From CAYOSF01 sp964406605 (lineage in GTDB: Bacteria > Chloroflexota > Dehalococcoidia > DSTF01 > RBG-16-68-14), in contig CAYOSF010000016.1 of assembly GCA_964406605.1 (NCBI GenBank), positions 1 through 64,000 of the forward strand: DNA of 64,000 nt. Direction: 5' to 3'. The notes beneath the pieces were generated by a model. It was not told the DNA's origin. It ran no database searches and saw only the letters and a list, made by a program, of their open reading frames with translations. The translations under genes were made by a program, and so were the position numbers. Shown here one piece after another: positions 9,354 through 17,285 of the stretch. How positions within the stretch are numbered: position 1 is the stretch's first letter; each line of letters opens with the position of its first letter.

Positions 9354-11021
9354 ATGGACAAGGACAATTACTGGCGCGGCGGCCTCTGGCAGCGAGCGAT
9401 GAAACGGCGCCTGTCCCGGCGGCGGGTGATGCAAGTCAGTGGGCTCACCATGGCGGGAGCACTCGCCGCTGCACACGCCGGTTGCGGGGGTGGTGAGGAC
9501 GAGGGGCAGGGGACGGCCCCGACAGGGACCATCCCCGCCGTGGGCACCCCCAAGGCCGGAGGAGTGCTCCAACTGGGGAGCACGTTTCCTGCCCTGAGCA
9601 TCGACCCCCACACGGACATCACCCTGGGCCTTGTCTTCACTCCCTACATCTACGGCTACCTTCTCCACGAGGTGCAACATCGGGATGGGCCACCGACCCT
9701 GCTCTTCGACCATGCCGAGTCTCTGGAACAGCCGGACGAGCTCACCTACATCTTCAAGCTCCACCCCGGCATCCAGTTCCAGGACCTGGCACCCGCCAAC
9801 GGCCGCGAGCTGGTCGCCGAGGACGTACTGTACAGCTTCGAGCGGATCGCCTCCGTGGAGTCGACTCCATTCTGGAACGACGGCATGGAGAGCACGTCCG
9901 CGCCTGACGCCTACACCTTTGAGGTGCGCCTCACCGCTCCGCACGCCTATACGATGGCCGAGTTCGGTGGCCACCGCACGGCTATCGTGCCCAGAGAGGC
10001 GGTAGAGGAGTTCGGCGACCTCAAGTCCCACGCCCTCGGCTCCGGTCCCTTCCAGGTGAAGGACCTCTCCCGCGGCGAGAGCATGGAGATGGTGCGCCAC
10101 CCCAACTACTTCGTTGAGGGCATCCCGTACTTGGACGGCATTAACTGGCGGATCATCCCCGACGACTCCAGCCTGAGGACCGCCTTCAAGGCAAAGCAGT
10201 TGGACAGCTACAGTCCGCCAACCAAGATGCAGGCCAACGAGCTTGCCGACTTCAGCAAGGACGTCGTTCTGACCAAGGAGCCCGGACTGACGATCTTCAC
10301 GATCCTTCTCAACGAGCTCAGCTTGCCCGCCCTCCAGGACGTGCGCGTCCGGGAAGCACTGGAAATCTCCGTGGACCGGGACGACATGATCGACAAGCTC
10401 GCCTTCGGAGAGGGCAAGGTCAGCGGCCCCGTCTCCTGGGGCCTGGAGTTCTGGTCGCTGCCCCAGGACGAACTGCGCGAGCGCTACCAGCGCGATGTGA
10501 CCAAGGCACGCCAGTTGCTGGAGGCCGCTGATGCTACAGACCTCACGCTGAGTCTGAAGTTCGCTCCCGGTCCGGCCACCGATCAGGCCGCCATGATCAA
10601 GGAACAGTTGAAAGAGGCCGGCATCACGATCAACCTGATCCCAATGGAACTGGGCGCCTGGTATGCTGCCCGCTCGGCCAAGGACTTCGAACTCATGTGC
10701 CGCGAGCGCATCCCCTACCCGAGCGAGCAGTTCCCTCTCCAATTCTGCCACACCCACAACTGGACCAGGAACGAGGACCCCGTCCACCTGCCCGAGCCCG
10801 AGATCGACGCTTTGCTGGACCAGATTCTGGTCACCACGGACATCGACGAGCGGCAACAGTTGGTGATGGAGACGACGCGCAAGATCCTCGACCGCCACGG
10901 GCCTTTCCTCTACCTGTTCTCGCCCTATGCCTACACCGCTCGCTGGGACTACCTGCGGGGGTACGAGGACGTTGAGCCCGACATGGTGCTCTACACCTAC
11001 GACATGTGGCTGGACAAGTAG
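9354..11021 (+). CDS. ABC transporter family-5 solute-binding lipoprotein, Tat-exported
   Basis: 555 residues. The N-terminus is longer and basic, with the Tat-like motif SRRRVMQVSG (residues 21-30) and Cys44 after AHAG as the likely lipidation site. The mature part shares the pattern of the previous gene (GGVLQLGSTFPALSIDPH; EALEISVDRDDMID). GGAAGGGAG sits close before the ATG. It lies directly upstream of the permease pair and is therefore the likeliest partner of that transporter. Confidence 0.9.
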   Translation: MDKDNYWRGGLWQRAMKRRLSRRRVMQVSGLTMAGALAAAHAGCGGGEDEGQGTAPTGTIPAVGTPKAGGVLQLGSTFPALSIDPHTDITLGLVFTPYIYGYLLHEVQHRDGPPTLLFDHAESLEQPDELTYIFKLHPGIQFQDLAPANGRELVAEDVLYSFERIASVESTPFWNDGMESTSAPDAYTFEVRLTAPHAYTMAEFGGHRTAIVPREAVEEFGDLKSHALGSGPFQVKDLSRGESMEMVRHPNYFVEGIPYLDGINWRIIPDDSSLRTAFKAKQLDSYSPPTKMQANELADFSKDVVLTKEPGLTIFTILLNELSLPALQDVRVREALEISVDRDDMIDKLAFGEGKVSGPVSWGLEFWSLPQDELRERYQRDVTKARQLLEAADATDLTLSLKFAPGPATDQAAMIKEQLKEAGITINLIPMELGAWYAARSAKDFELMCRERIPYPSEQFPLQFCHTHNWTRNEDPVHLPEPEIDALLDQILVTTDIDERQQLVMETTRKILDRHGPFLYLFSPYAYTARWDYLRGYEDVEPDMVLYTYDMWLDK

Positions 11022-11141
11022 CCAACAGTGCCTTGCCGGCGTCGCGGCCAGAATCTTCCGGCGCTGTGATTGCGCCGCGATGGGTATCTAGATGCTAGTC
11101 CTCGTCCGACAGGGACCGTCCTCCTTCCGTCGCGCCGTCAC

Positions 11142-12101
11142 ATGCTAGGCTACGTCATCCGGCGATTGGCCGCGCTCGTGCCCATCCTTGTTGGGGTCTC
11201 GATCATCGTCTTCGTTCTCGTGCGCATCATGCCCGGCAACTACGCCCAGATCATGCTGGGTCCGAACGCAACGCCGGAACAGGTGAGTGAGATGGAGCAT
11301 GAGTTGGGTCTGGACAAGCCGCTCCTGGAGCAGTACTTCGATTGGATGAGCGGTGTCCTTCAGGGCGACCTGGGCGAGTCCTACGTTCGCAACCGAGGCG
11401 TCGGCGACGAGATCCTACACCGCCTGCCGATCACGGGCGAACTACTGATCATCACGATCCTGGTGACGATCGTCCTGGGACTGACGTTCGGCGCGGTAGC
11501 GGCCATGAATCAAGGGCGGCCGATGGACGGCCTGCTGCGCGGAGTGAGCATCCTGGGCATGTCGGTGCCGACGTTCTGGACCGCCACGCTCGTCATCCTG
11601 CTCCCCTCGATCTGGTTTCGTTACTCCCCGCCGTTCCAGCACGTGTCGTTCTTCGAGAACCCCTGGGACAATCTGCGTGAGTACGGGCCGCCGGCCATCG
11701 TGCTGGGTTTTGCCTCCGCCTGCGGCCTGGCCCGGATCGTACGAGGCGGCATCCTGGGCGTGATGAGCTCCGACTACATCCGGACGGCGCGCTCGAAGGG
11801 TCTACAAGAGCGCATCGTCGTGCGCCGGCACGCCCTGGGCAACGCCATGCTGCCCGTCGTCACTATCCTTGGGCTGGAGATTGCGACGCTGATGGGCGGC
11901 ACCGTGATCATCGAGCAAGTCTTCGCGCTCAACGGCCTCGGCCGCCTGATGCTGGACTCGGTGACCACACGGGACTACCCCGTCATCCAGGTGATGGCGC
12001 TGTACGCCGCCGTCGTCTTCGTCGTGATGTCGCTGCTCATCGACCTCACCTATGCCTGGCTCGACCCCAGAGTGCGGTTGACGGGACCAAGACATGGCTG
12101 A
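11142..12101 (+). CDS. ABC transporter permease, DppB/OppB type
   Basis: 319 residues, six predicted membrane helices. It starts MLGYVIRRLAALVPILVGVS, the standard N-terminus of DppB/OppB proteins, so ATG 11142 is preferred over an upstream TTG (11070). The BPD_transp_1 coupling region is present (YIRTARSKGLQERIVVRRHA). It forms a heterodimeric channel with the next gene, overlapping it by 8 bases. No ATPase genes (dppD/dppF type) follow. Confidence 0.93.
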   Translation: MLGYVIRRLAALVPILVGVSIIVFVLVRIMPGNYAQIMLGPNATPEQVSEMEHELGLDKPLLEQYFDWMSGVLQGDLGESYVRNRGVGDEILHRLPITGELLIITILVTIVLGLTFGAVAAMNQGRPMDGLLRGVSILGMSVPTFWTATLVILLPSIWFRYSPPFQHVSFFENPWDNLREYGPPAIVLGFASACGLARIVRGGILGVMSSDYIRTARSKGLQERIVVRRHALGNAMLPVVTILGLEIATLMGGTVIIEQVFALNGLGRLMLDSVTTRDYPVIQVMALYAAVVFVVMSLLIDLTYAWLDPRVRLTGPRHG

Positions 12102-12975
12102 GGCCCGAATGGCGCTGGAGGTGATGCCCGAGCGGCGCAGATGGAAGCCGCGGCTCATCTTCAGACGACATCTGATGGCCGTTGCAGGCGTGGCGCTGCT
12201 GGTGGCGCTGGGCGTGGTGGCCGCCGCCGCGCCGCTGATCGCGCCCACAGGCCCGCTGGACCAGAGCGCGCCGGCGCTGGAGGCTCCAACCCTCGCCCAT
12301 CCGTTCGGCACGGACCTCCTGGGACGGGACGTGTTTTCCCGGGTCATCTTCGGCGCCCGCCTCTCGCTAGGCATAGGGTTTGCCTCCGTCACCATAGGGG
12401 TGGTGGCCGGCTGCCTCATCGGCGTCGTCTCGGGCTACTTCGGCGGCTCGGTGGACTACATCGTGCAGCGGCTAGTGGAGGTCGTCCTGGCCTTCCCGCT
12501 CCTGATCCTCCTGCTGGTGATCGTGGCCGCCGTGGGCGCCTCGGTGCAGAACGTCATCTTCGTGATCGGGCTGGTCATGGCCCCGTTCATGTCGCGGATC
12601 GTCCGCGCGATCATCCTGGCGGAGAAGGAGCTCCCGTATATCGAGGCCGCCCGCGCGATCGGCGCGTCGGACAGACGGATCCTGTTCCTCCACCTGCTGC
12701 CCTCGGTGATCCCGCTGGCGCTGATCCTGGCGAGCATCGCACTCGGCGGCGCGATCATGGCGGAGGCCGGCCTGAGCTTCCTCGGCCTTGGCGTGCCGCC
12801 GCCCAACCCGTCGTGGGGAGCGGACCTGAGCGGCAATGCGCGCACCTACTTCCGGCAGGCGTGGTGGCTCGCCGTCTTCCCAGGCCTCGCCCTCAGCCTG
12901 ACCATCCTGGGAGCCAACCTCCTCGCGGAGGCGGTGCGGGACGTGGTGGACCCGTTTGGGCAAGCCATGCGGTGA
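12094..12975 (+). CDS. ABC transporter permease, DppC/OppC type
   Basis: 293 residues. It has an N-terminal OppC_N helix (about 28-50), the motif HPFGTDLLGRDVFSRVIFGA, then a five-helix permease domain with the EAA-type loop YIEAARAIGASDRRILFLHL. Translation is probably coupled to the upstream permease through the 8-base overlap. With it, the protein makes the membrane channel of the importer. The ATP-hydrolysing subunits must be encoded elsewhere. Confidence 0.93.
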   Translation: MAEARMALEVMPERRRWKPRLIFRRHLMAVAGVALLVALGVVAAAAPLIAPTGPLDQSAPALEAPTLAHPFGTDLLGRDVFSRVIFGARLSLGIGFASVTIGVVAGCLIGVVSGYFGGSVDYIVQRLVEVVLAFPLLILLLVIVAAVGASVQNVIFVIGLVMAPFMSRIVRAIILAEKELPYIEAARAIGASDRRILFLHLLPSVIPLALILASIALGGAIMAEAGLSFLGLGVPPPNPSWGADLSGNARTYFRQAWWLAVFPGLALSLTILGANLLAEAVRDVVDPFGQAMR

Positions 12976-13031
12976 GGACGATCCGCAACGCTGAACAAGC
13001 AGAAGGAATCTTCATTCCTGGAGGCTAGACC

Positions 13032-14399
13032 TTGCGTTTCACTTCTCTCTGCGTGAGTGACCCCGACGAGCTGATCTTCGGGCGGGCACCGAAGCCGGTC
13101 GAGTGCGGGCATGGGCTAAGCATCGGCGCGGGCACCGTCTATGCCGAGGTGAACTTCACTCTGCCGACGATGGCCCTGGACGATTCCACGTACGCGGAGA
13201 CCATCCGCATCTACGAGGAGACGGCCCGCGCGGTCGTCGCTCGGGCGACGGCGCTGCAGGCGCCGGGGCTGGTCATCGAGTTCGAGCACCTTCCGCCCAT
13301 GACGGAGCGGCCGGAGTGGGGCGCCGCGATAACGGAACGGCTCGCCTCCGTGCTCAGGGAGGCCCATGCGGAGCAGGGCCTTCCCTGCGCGCTCCGAGTG
13401 ACGCCGGTCGACGTCCGCCATCACCATCATCCGCCCAGACTACGGGACGGAGAGGAATGGGAGTCGCTTCGGGAGTCGTTCGTGCTGTGCGCGGAGGCGG
13501 GGGCAGACATCGTGTCGATCGAGTCCGTCGGGGGCAAGGAGGTCTCCGATGAGGCCCTGCTCGCTGGCGACATCGGGGGGATAGCGTTGGCGTTGGGCGT
13601 GCTGGCGGCGCGGGACATGGCCTGGCTTTGGGACGAGATCGTCTCCATCGCTGAGGCCCGGTCGATCGTGCCTGGGGGCGACACCGCCTGCGGCTTCGGC
13701 AACACGGCCATGCAGCTCGCTCATCAGAGGCTGCTGCCTGAGACGCTGGCGGCGGTTGTCCGCGCGATGACGGCGGCCCGCTCGCTGGTGGCGTTCGAGC
13801 GCGGGGCGGTCGGCCCCTCCAAAGACTGCGCATACGAGGGGCCGGTCCTGAAGGCGATCGCCGGTTGCCCGCTGTCCATGGAGGGCAAATCGGCGGCATG
13901 CGCCCATTTCAGCCCGGTGGGCAATATCGCGTCGAGCATGTGCGACCTCTGGAGCAACGAGTCCGTTCAACGCGTCGAGTTGCTGTCGGGATCCGCTCCT
14001 GAAGCCTTCGCCGAGGCACTGATCTACGACTGCCGTCTCATGAACGAGGCGCTGCTGCGAGGGAACGAGAAGACGTTGCGGGACCTGCTGGTGTTCTCTG
14101 ACGTGTACCGGAGCCCCCAGGCGCTGGTGCTGTCGCCGCACGCGGCCGTCGCCATCGCCTCTGTCATCGTGGGCGAGGCCGATGACTATCGGCGGACGGT
14201 CAAGGCCGGCCTCAAGGCGGCGACCCTTATCCGCGAAGCCGTGGACGCCTCGCTCCTTTCGCTCAACAAGGCGGAGCGCCGCTGGCTGGAGCGAATCGAG
14301 TCGGCGCTGGCAGGCCTGCCGGAACAGGAACAAGAGTTGCGCGAGCGGCTAGCGCCCACCTACGGGCACCTGTACGACCCGGCCAGCTACGGGCTCTAG
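13032..14399 (+). CDS. mtaB: Methanol:corrinoid methyltransferase-like protein (MtaB family)
   Basis: 455 residues, the full family length. Zinc ligands match those described for Methanosarcina barkeri MtaB: Glu164 (VSIESVGGKE), Cys220 (GGDTACGFG) and Cys266 (SKDCAYEG; 269 in the archaeal enzyme). Family motifs GKEVSDEALLAGDIGG and RDMAWLWDEI are also present. MtaB moves the methyl group of methanol to the cobalt of corrinoid protein MtaC; substrates of many bacterial homologues are unknown. The TTG start is supported by GGAGG seven bases upstream. No mtaC or mtaA adjoins it; the preceding operon is an ABC importer. Confidence 0.88.
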   Translation: MRFTSLCVSDPDELIFGRAPKPVECGHGLSIGAGTVYAEVNFTLPTMALDDSTYAETIRIYEETARAVVARATALQAPGLVIEFEHLPPMTERPEWGAAITERLASVLREAHAEQGLPCALRVTPVDVRHHHHPPRLRDGEEWESLRESFVLCAEAGADIVSIESVGGKEVSDEALLAGDIGGIALALGVLAARDMAWLWDEIVSIAEARSIVPGGDTACGFGNTAMQLAHQRLLPETLAAVVRAMTAARSLVAFERGAVGPSKDCAYEGPVLKAIAGCPLSMEGKSAACAHFSPVGNIASSMCDLWSNESVQRVELLSGSAPEAFAEALIYDCRLMNEALLRGNEKTLRDLLVFSDVYRSPQALVLSPHAAVAIASVIVGEADDYRRTVKAGLKAATLIREAVDASLLSLNKAERRWLERIESALAGLPEQEQELRERLAPTYGHLYDPASYGL

Positions 14400-14412
14400 A
14401 GCAGCCGGAGCC

Positions 14413-15051
14413 TTGCCCACAAACGGCCAGAGAGAGACGGCGGGTCACCTGGATCATGAGCTGCGTGTCGTGAAACAATTGGACGTGGCCATTTCATTTC
14501 AGGTGCCGGCCGTCATTCTCGTCTTTGGCGCCAACTGCACCGGCAAGTCCAGCCTGGGGCGAGCGCTCGCGGGTCGTGTCGAGCGATGCGCGTTCATCGA
14601 GATCGACGAACTGAGATACAAGGTTGTCGGCGGGCTCGTTGCCTACAGGGCGGTCAACAAGTCGTGGGACTACCCGGAAGAGGCTGCACGCCAGGCCAGA
14701 ATCGGTCTGCGGAATGCCGTGCGGCTGGCCCGAGGCTTCGCCGAGGAGGGGTTCAGCAGTGTGGTCGACGGGCTGGAGAGGGAATGCATACCGGGCTCAG
14801 GTTGGGGCGAGACGCAGTTCCCCGATCTCGCCGTGTACAACATCGTGGTGACGTGTGATGAAGCCACACTCGCCAAACGCTGGAACCTCACGGACTGGCC
14901 CGAGGACGCGGCGCGGAAGACGGCCCTAAAGGAGCTCGCGTGGTATCGCTCCAAGAGCTCCCTGTTCGATGGGGTCGTCGACACGACGCATACGGATCCT
15001 GAGGCGGCCGCCGATGCCGTGGCAAGCCAGGTATTGACCAGGAAGTCGTGA
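14413..15051 (+). CDS. P-loop kinase-like protein
   Basis: 212 residues. Walker A is GANCTGKSS (about residues 38-46), followed by IEIDELRYKVVGG and an arginine-containing segment, the layout of the AAA_33/chloramphenicol-phosphotransferase-like small-molecule kinases. It has no signal peptide or membrane segment. The start is uncertain: TTG 14413, or GTG near 14470, which would remove an atypical N-terminus. It follows mtaB by 13 bases. The substrate is unknown. Confidence 0.7.
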   Translation: MPTNGQRETAGHLDHELRVVKQLDVAISFQVPAVILVFGANCTGKSSLGRALAGRVERCAFIEIDELRYKVVGGLVAYRAVNKSWDYPEEAARQARIGLRNAVRLARGFAEEGFSSVVDGLERECIPGSGWGETQFPDLAVYNIVVTCDEATLAKRWNLTDWPEDAARKTALKELAWYRSKSSLFDGVVDTTHTDPEAAADAVASQVLTRKS

Positions 15052-15098
15052 CCGGCGCACTCATGACGTCGGGCGGACGCGGTGGCGGTCCGAAGGAG

Positions 15099-15635
15099 CT
15101 AGCGGCAGAGACGAGGTAACTCAGACCGCAGCCGTTCCTCAACCGACCGACGAACCTCCTTCCGGTTAGCCTCGCTCAACTCGAAGAGTAAGGTATCCCG
15201 CCGCGCTTTCATCTCGTCGGCGAAGGGATGGCGCGCCAGCATGATGGTGCCGAAGACGAGGCGCTCGCGGCGCAGCGCCTCCACGACCGCCCGCTGGAAG
15301 GCGATAGACAGAAGCTCCATCTTTCCGATCTCGTCGATAACGATCAGGTGGCCGGCCTCGGTGCCCGCCTCGACAGCGGGCACGCCAACCCGATCGAGCG
15401 CGGCCACGTCCACGCCATAGCGGCCGACGCGCTGGCGTCCCTTGATGCCGACGTTCGCCAGCACGGCGGTCCGGCCCTCCAGCGTGACCAGCTCGAAGCC
15501 GGTACGCCGGCCATCCCGTCCACGGGACTCACGGGTGTAGAAGCCGGACGCGGGAACCTCCAACGCCTCGACGACACCCCGCACGAGGGTCGTCTTGCCG
15601 GTTCCGGGACGGCCGGTGACTAGAATGGCGGGCAT
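15099..15635 (-). CDS. THEP1-type nucleoside triphosphatase
   Basis: 178 residues, the family size. Walker A GRPGTGKTTL (residues 8-17), Walker B region LIVIDEIGKMELLS, and the family pattern GFYTRESR close to the N-terminus identify the NTPase THEP1/DUF265 family. These enzymes hydrolyse ATP and GTP slowly; the physiological role is unclear. ATG at 15635 matches the family N-terminus (MPAILVTGRPG), so the longer open frame upstream is not coding. It diverges from the selenoprotein gene. Confidence 0.88.
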   Translation of the reverse strand: MPAILVTGRPGTGKTTLVRGVVEALEVPASGFYTRESRGRDGRRTGFELVTLEGRTAVLANVGIKGRQRVGRYGVDVAALDRVGVPAVEAGTEAGHLIVIDEIGKMELLSIAFQRAVVEALRRERLVFGTIMLARHPFADEMKARRDTLLFELSEANRKEVRRSVEERLRSELPRLCR

Positions 15636-15766
15636 CGTCGACACGAAGAGCGTACAACATGGCCGCAAGGAGTGGGCCTGGCTGACTTGGGCTCGGAGGC
15701 CGACCATGGGCCGATGCCATCGGGATTCGCGACGCGGCCCCGGTAGCAGGCCGCCGTCGCTGCGGG

Positions 15767-15772
15767 TATAAT
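15767..15772 (+). promoter_or_regulatory. -10 element TATAAT for the selenoprotein gene
   Basis: A perfect TATAAT (15767-15772) lies 56 bases before the ATG at 15829. At 17 bp upstream is only TAGCAG, a weak -35. It supports a transcription start upstream of the short pre-TGA segment. Confidence 0.5.
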
Positions 15773-15828
15773 CGCCCACAAGCGAGAGCGGAACGCCTGC
15801 AAAGAGGACGCTCGGAAGGAGGCGACTG

Positions 15829-16113
15829 ATGGAAGACCGGTACGCGGGCAACCTCACGATCGAGATAAGGTACTGCGCCCCCTGAGGGTACCTGCCTTTG
15901 GCCGCCTGGATGGCGACCGAGATCTGGCATGAGTTCGGCAGCCAAGCCCCGGTGACCATCATCCCGGTGGCGGACGGCCGCCTGGAAGTCGAAGCCAACG
16001 GAGAGGGACTGCTCGACCGGAAGGCGGAGGGGGGCGCCTACCCGGAGATGAAGCGCGTCCGCGAGCTCAAGCAGGAGATCAGACGCCGGCTGGACTCCAA
16101 CGCCCCAGCCTAG
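15829..16113 (+). CDS. Selenoprotein of the SelW/SelT/SelH (Rdx) family, in-frame TGA = Sec19
   Basis: 94 residues if TGA at 15883-15885 is read as selenocysteine. AAGGAGG (15816-15822) lies six bases before ATG 15829. The first 18 codons encode a beta strand ending IEIRYCAP, then TGA, then GYLPLAAWMATEIWHEFG, still in frame to the TAG. Cys16-x-x-Sec19 is the thioredoxin-like redox motif of the Rdx family, whose cysteine homologues read RYC-x-x-C-x-Y. The rest has the family course (DGRLEVEANGEG, then LLDRKAEGG and a C-terminal basic helix). A SECIS-like hairpin starts 14 bases after the TGA. Ordinary gene calling sees only a 71-residue fragment from TTG 15898. Its role is presumably thiol redox. 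Confidence 0.87.
15900..15918 (+). promoter_or_regulatory. Bacterial SECIS-like hairpin
   Basis: Arms GGCCGCC (15900-15906) and GGCGACC (15912-15918) pair with one mismatch (C15902/A15916) around loop TGGAT. The loop G at position 2 lies 22-23 bases from the TGA, inside the 16-37 base range described for bacterial SECIS elements. It would recruit SelB. Confidence 0.7.
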
Positions 16114-16213
16114 CAGCCAGCGCGCACGGCGCGTTGCCGGGCCTTGGGCCAACCTCGGCCGCCGCGTGACGCCTCAGGCACCTCCCCGCACAGGGTGTCG
16201 CCCTGGAGATCGT

Positions 16214-17278
16214 ATGAATGCAGTGCAGGTAGACCCAGATCGTATCAGAAGCGCGTGGGAGGGCCGGATCTCCGGCTGCCAGCTAGGCAAGGCGGTGGAG
16301 GCGCTCTCGGCGAGCGGGTACGACGCGCTCCAGCGTTACCTCCAGGAGACCGGGGCGCTTCCGCTCCGGGACTACGTCCCCTACCGAGAGGGCGCGCAGG
16401 TGTACCAGAGATCGTGCAAGGGTCATCTCACCCGCAGCGAGCCCGACGACGACATCAACTACACTGTTCTGGCGCTGCGGATGCTCGAGCGTTCTGGACT
16501 GGGCCTGTCGACAGAAGACGTGGCCCGCGCCTGGCTGCGGCTGCTGCCCGCGGCCGCCGTCTGGACGGCGGAGCGGGCGGCCTACCTGACGCTATTGCAG
16601 CGAGCCCACGAGGCGTTCGCCTACGGCCTGCCGCCCGGTTTCGACCTCTCCGAGTGCGCCCGCAACCAGTACTCGGAATGGATCGGTGCCCAGATCCGGG
16701 CGGACATGTACGGATGGGTCTGCCCCGGCCGGCCGGAGCTCGCGGCCGATCTCGCCCGGCGGGACGCCTCGCTCTCGCACACGGGCGAGGGGATCCACGG
16801 CGCGACGTTCATCGCCGCCCTGGGCGCCGCAATCCCGGCGTCACCCTCCTTCGACGCGGCCATCGATGCCGCGATCGAACAGGTCCCCGGCGACTCCGCC
16901 GTGGCTGGGGCGGTCGGGTTCGCTCGGTCGGTGGCAGGCACGCCCGGCGCAGCCGAGCGCATACGCGACCGATACCGTGATCTCCCAACCGTACATACTG
17001 TCAATAATCTCTGTCTCGTCGTATGGGCGCTGTTGTCCAGCGAGGACGATTTCTCGGCGGCCGTGGGCGAGGCGGTCGCTGCGGGCTGGGACACCGACTG
17101 CAACGGCGCAACTGTCGGCGGGCTCTGGGGTCTTACCGGCAGGCCGATCCCCACGCATTGGACCGAGCCGTGGGGAGGCAGGATCGCGGTCAACGTGGCG
17201 GGCGTCGGGGAGTTGAAACTCGATGACCTGGTCGATCGGACGGTCGCCGTCGCCCGGCGCCTCGGTGAGCAAGCGTGA
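16214..17278 (+). CDS. ADP-ribosylglycohydrolase-family protein
   Basis: 354 residues from ATG 16214 (GGAG six bases upstream). The metal-binding signatures of the family are visible: SEPDDDINYTVLALRML near the N-terminus and GWDTDCNGATVGG near the C-terminus, giving the paired Asp ligands for two Mg ions. Members release ADP-ribose from proteins or act on related N- or O-ribosides. A ribokinase-like gene starts eight bases downstream, suggesting that the pair salvages a ribosyl compound: hydrolysis, then phosphorylation of the sugar. The exact substrate is inferred, not shown. Confidence 0.85.
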   Translation: MNAVQVDPDRIRSAWEGRISGCQLGKAVEALSASGYDALQRYLQETGALPLRDYVPYREGAQVYQRSCKGHLTRSEPDDDINYTVLALRMLERSGLGLSTEDVARAWLRLLPAAAVWTAERAAYLTLLQRAHEAFAYGLPPGFDLSECARNQYSEWIGAQIRADMYGWVCPGRPELAADLARRDASLSHTGEGIHGATFIAALGAAIPASPSFDAAIDAAIEQVPGDSAVAGAVGFARSVAGTPGAAERIRDRYRDLPTVHTVNNLCLVVWALLSSEDDFSAAVGEAVAAGWDTDCNGATVGGLWGLTGRPIPTHWTEPWGGRIAVNVAGVGELKLDDLVDRTVAVARRLGEQA

Positions 17279-17285
17279 TCTCACG

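Noticed and set aside
11070..11141. N-terminal extension of the DppB-like permease from TTG
   Set aside because: Family proteins begin at MLGYVIRRL; the extension is not conserved in style and lacks a ribosome site.
15898..16113. Separate 71-residue protein starting at TTG
   Set aside because: It lacks a ribosome site and the first strand and Cys of its own family, which lie directly upstream in frame across the TGA.
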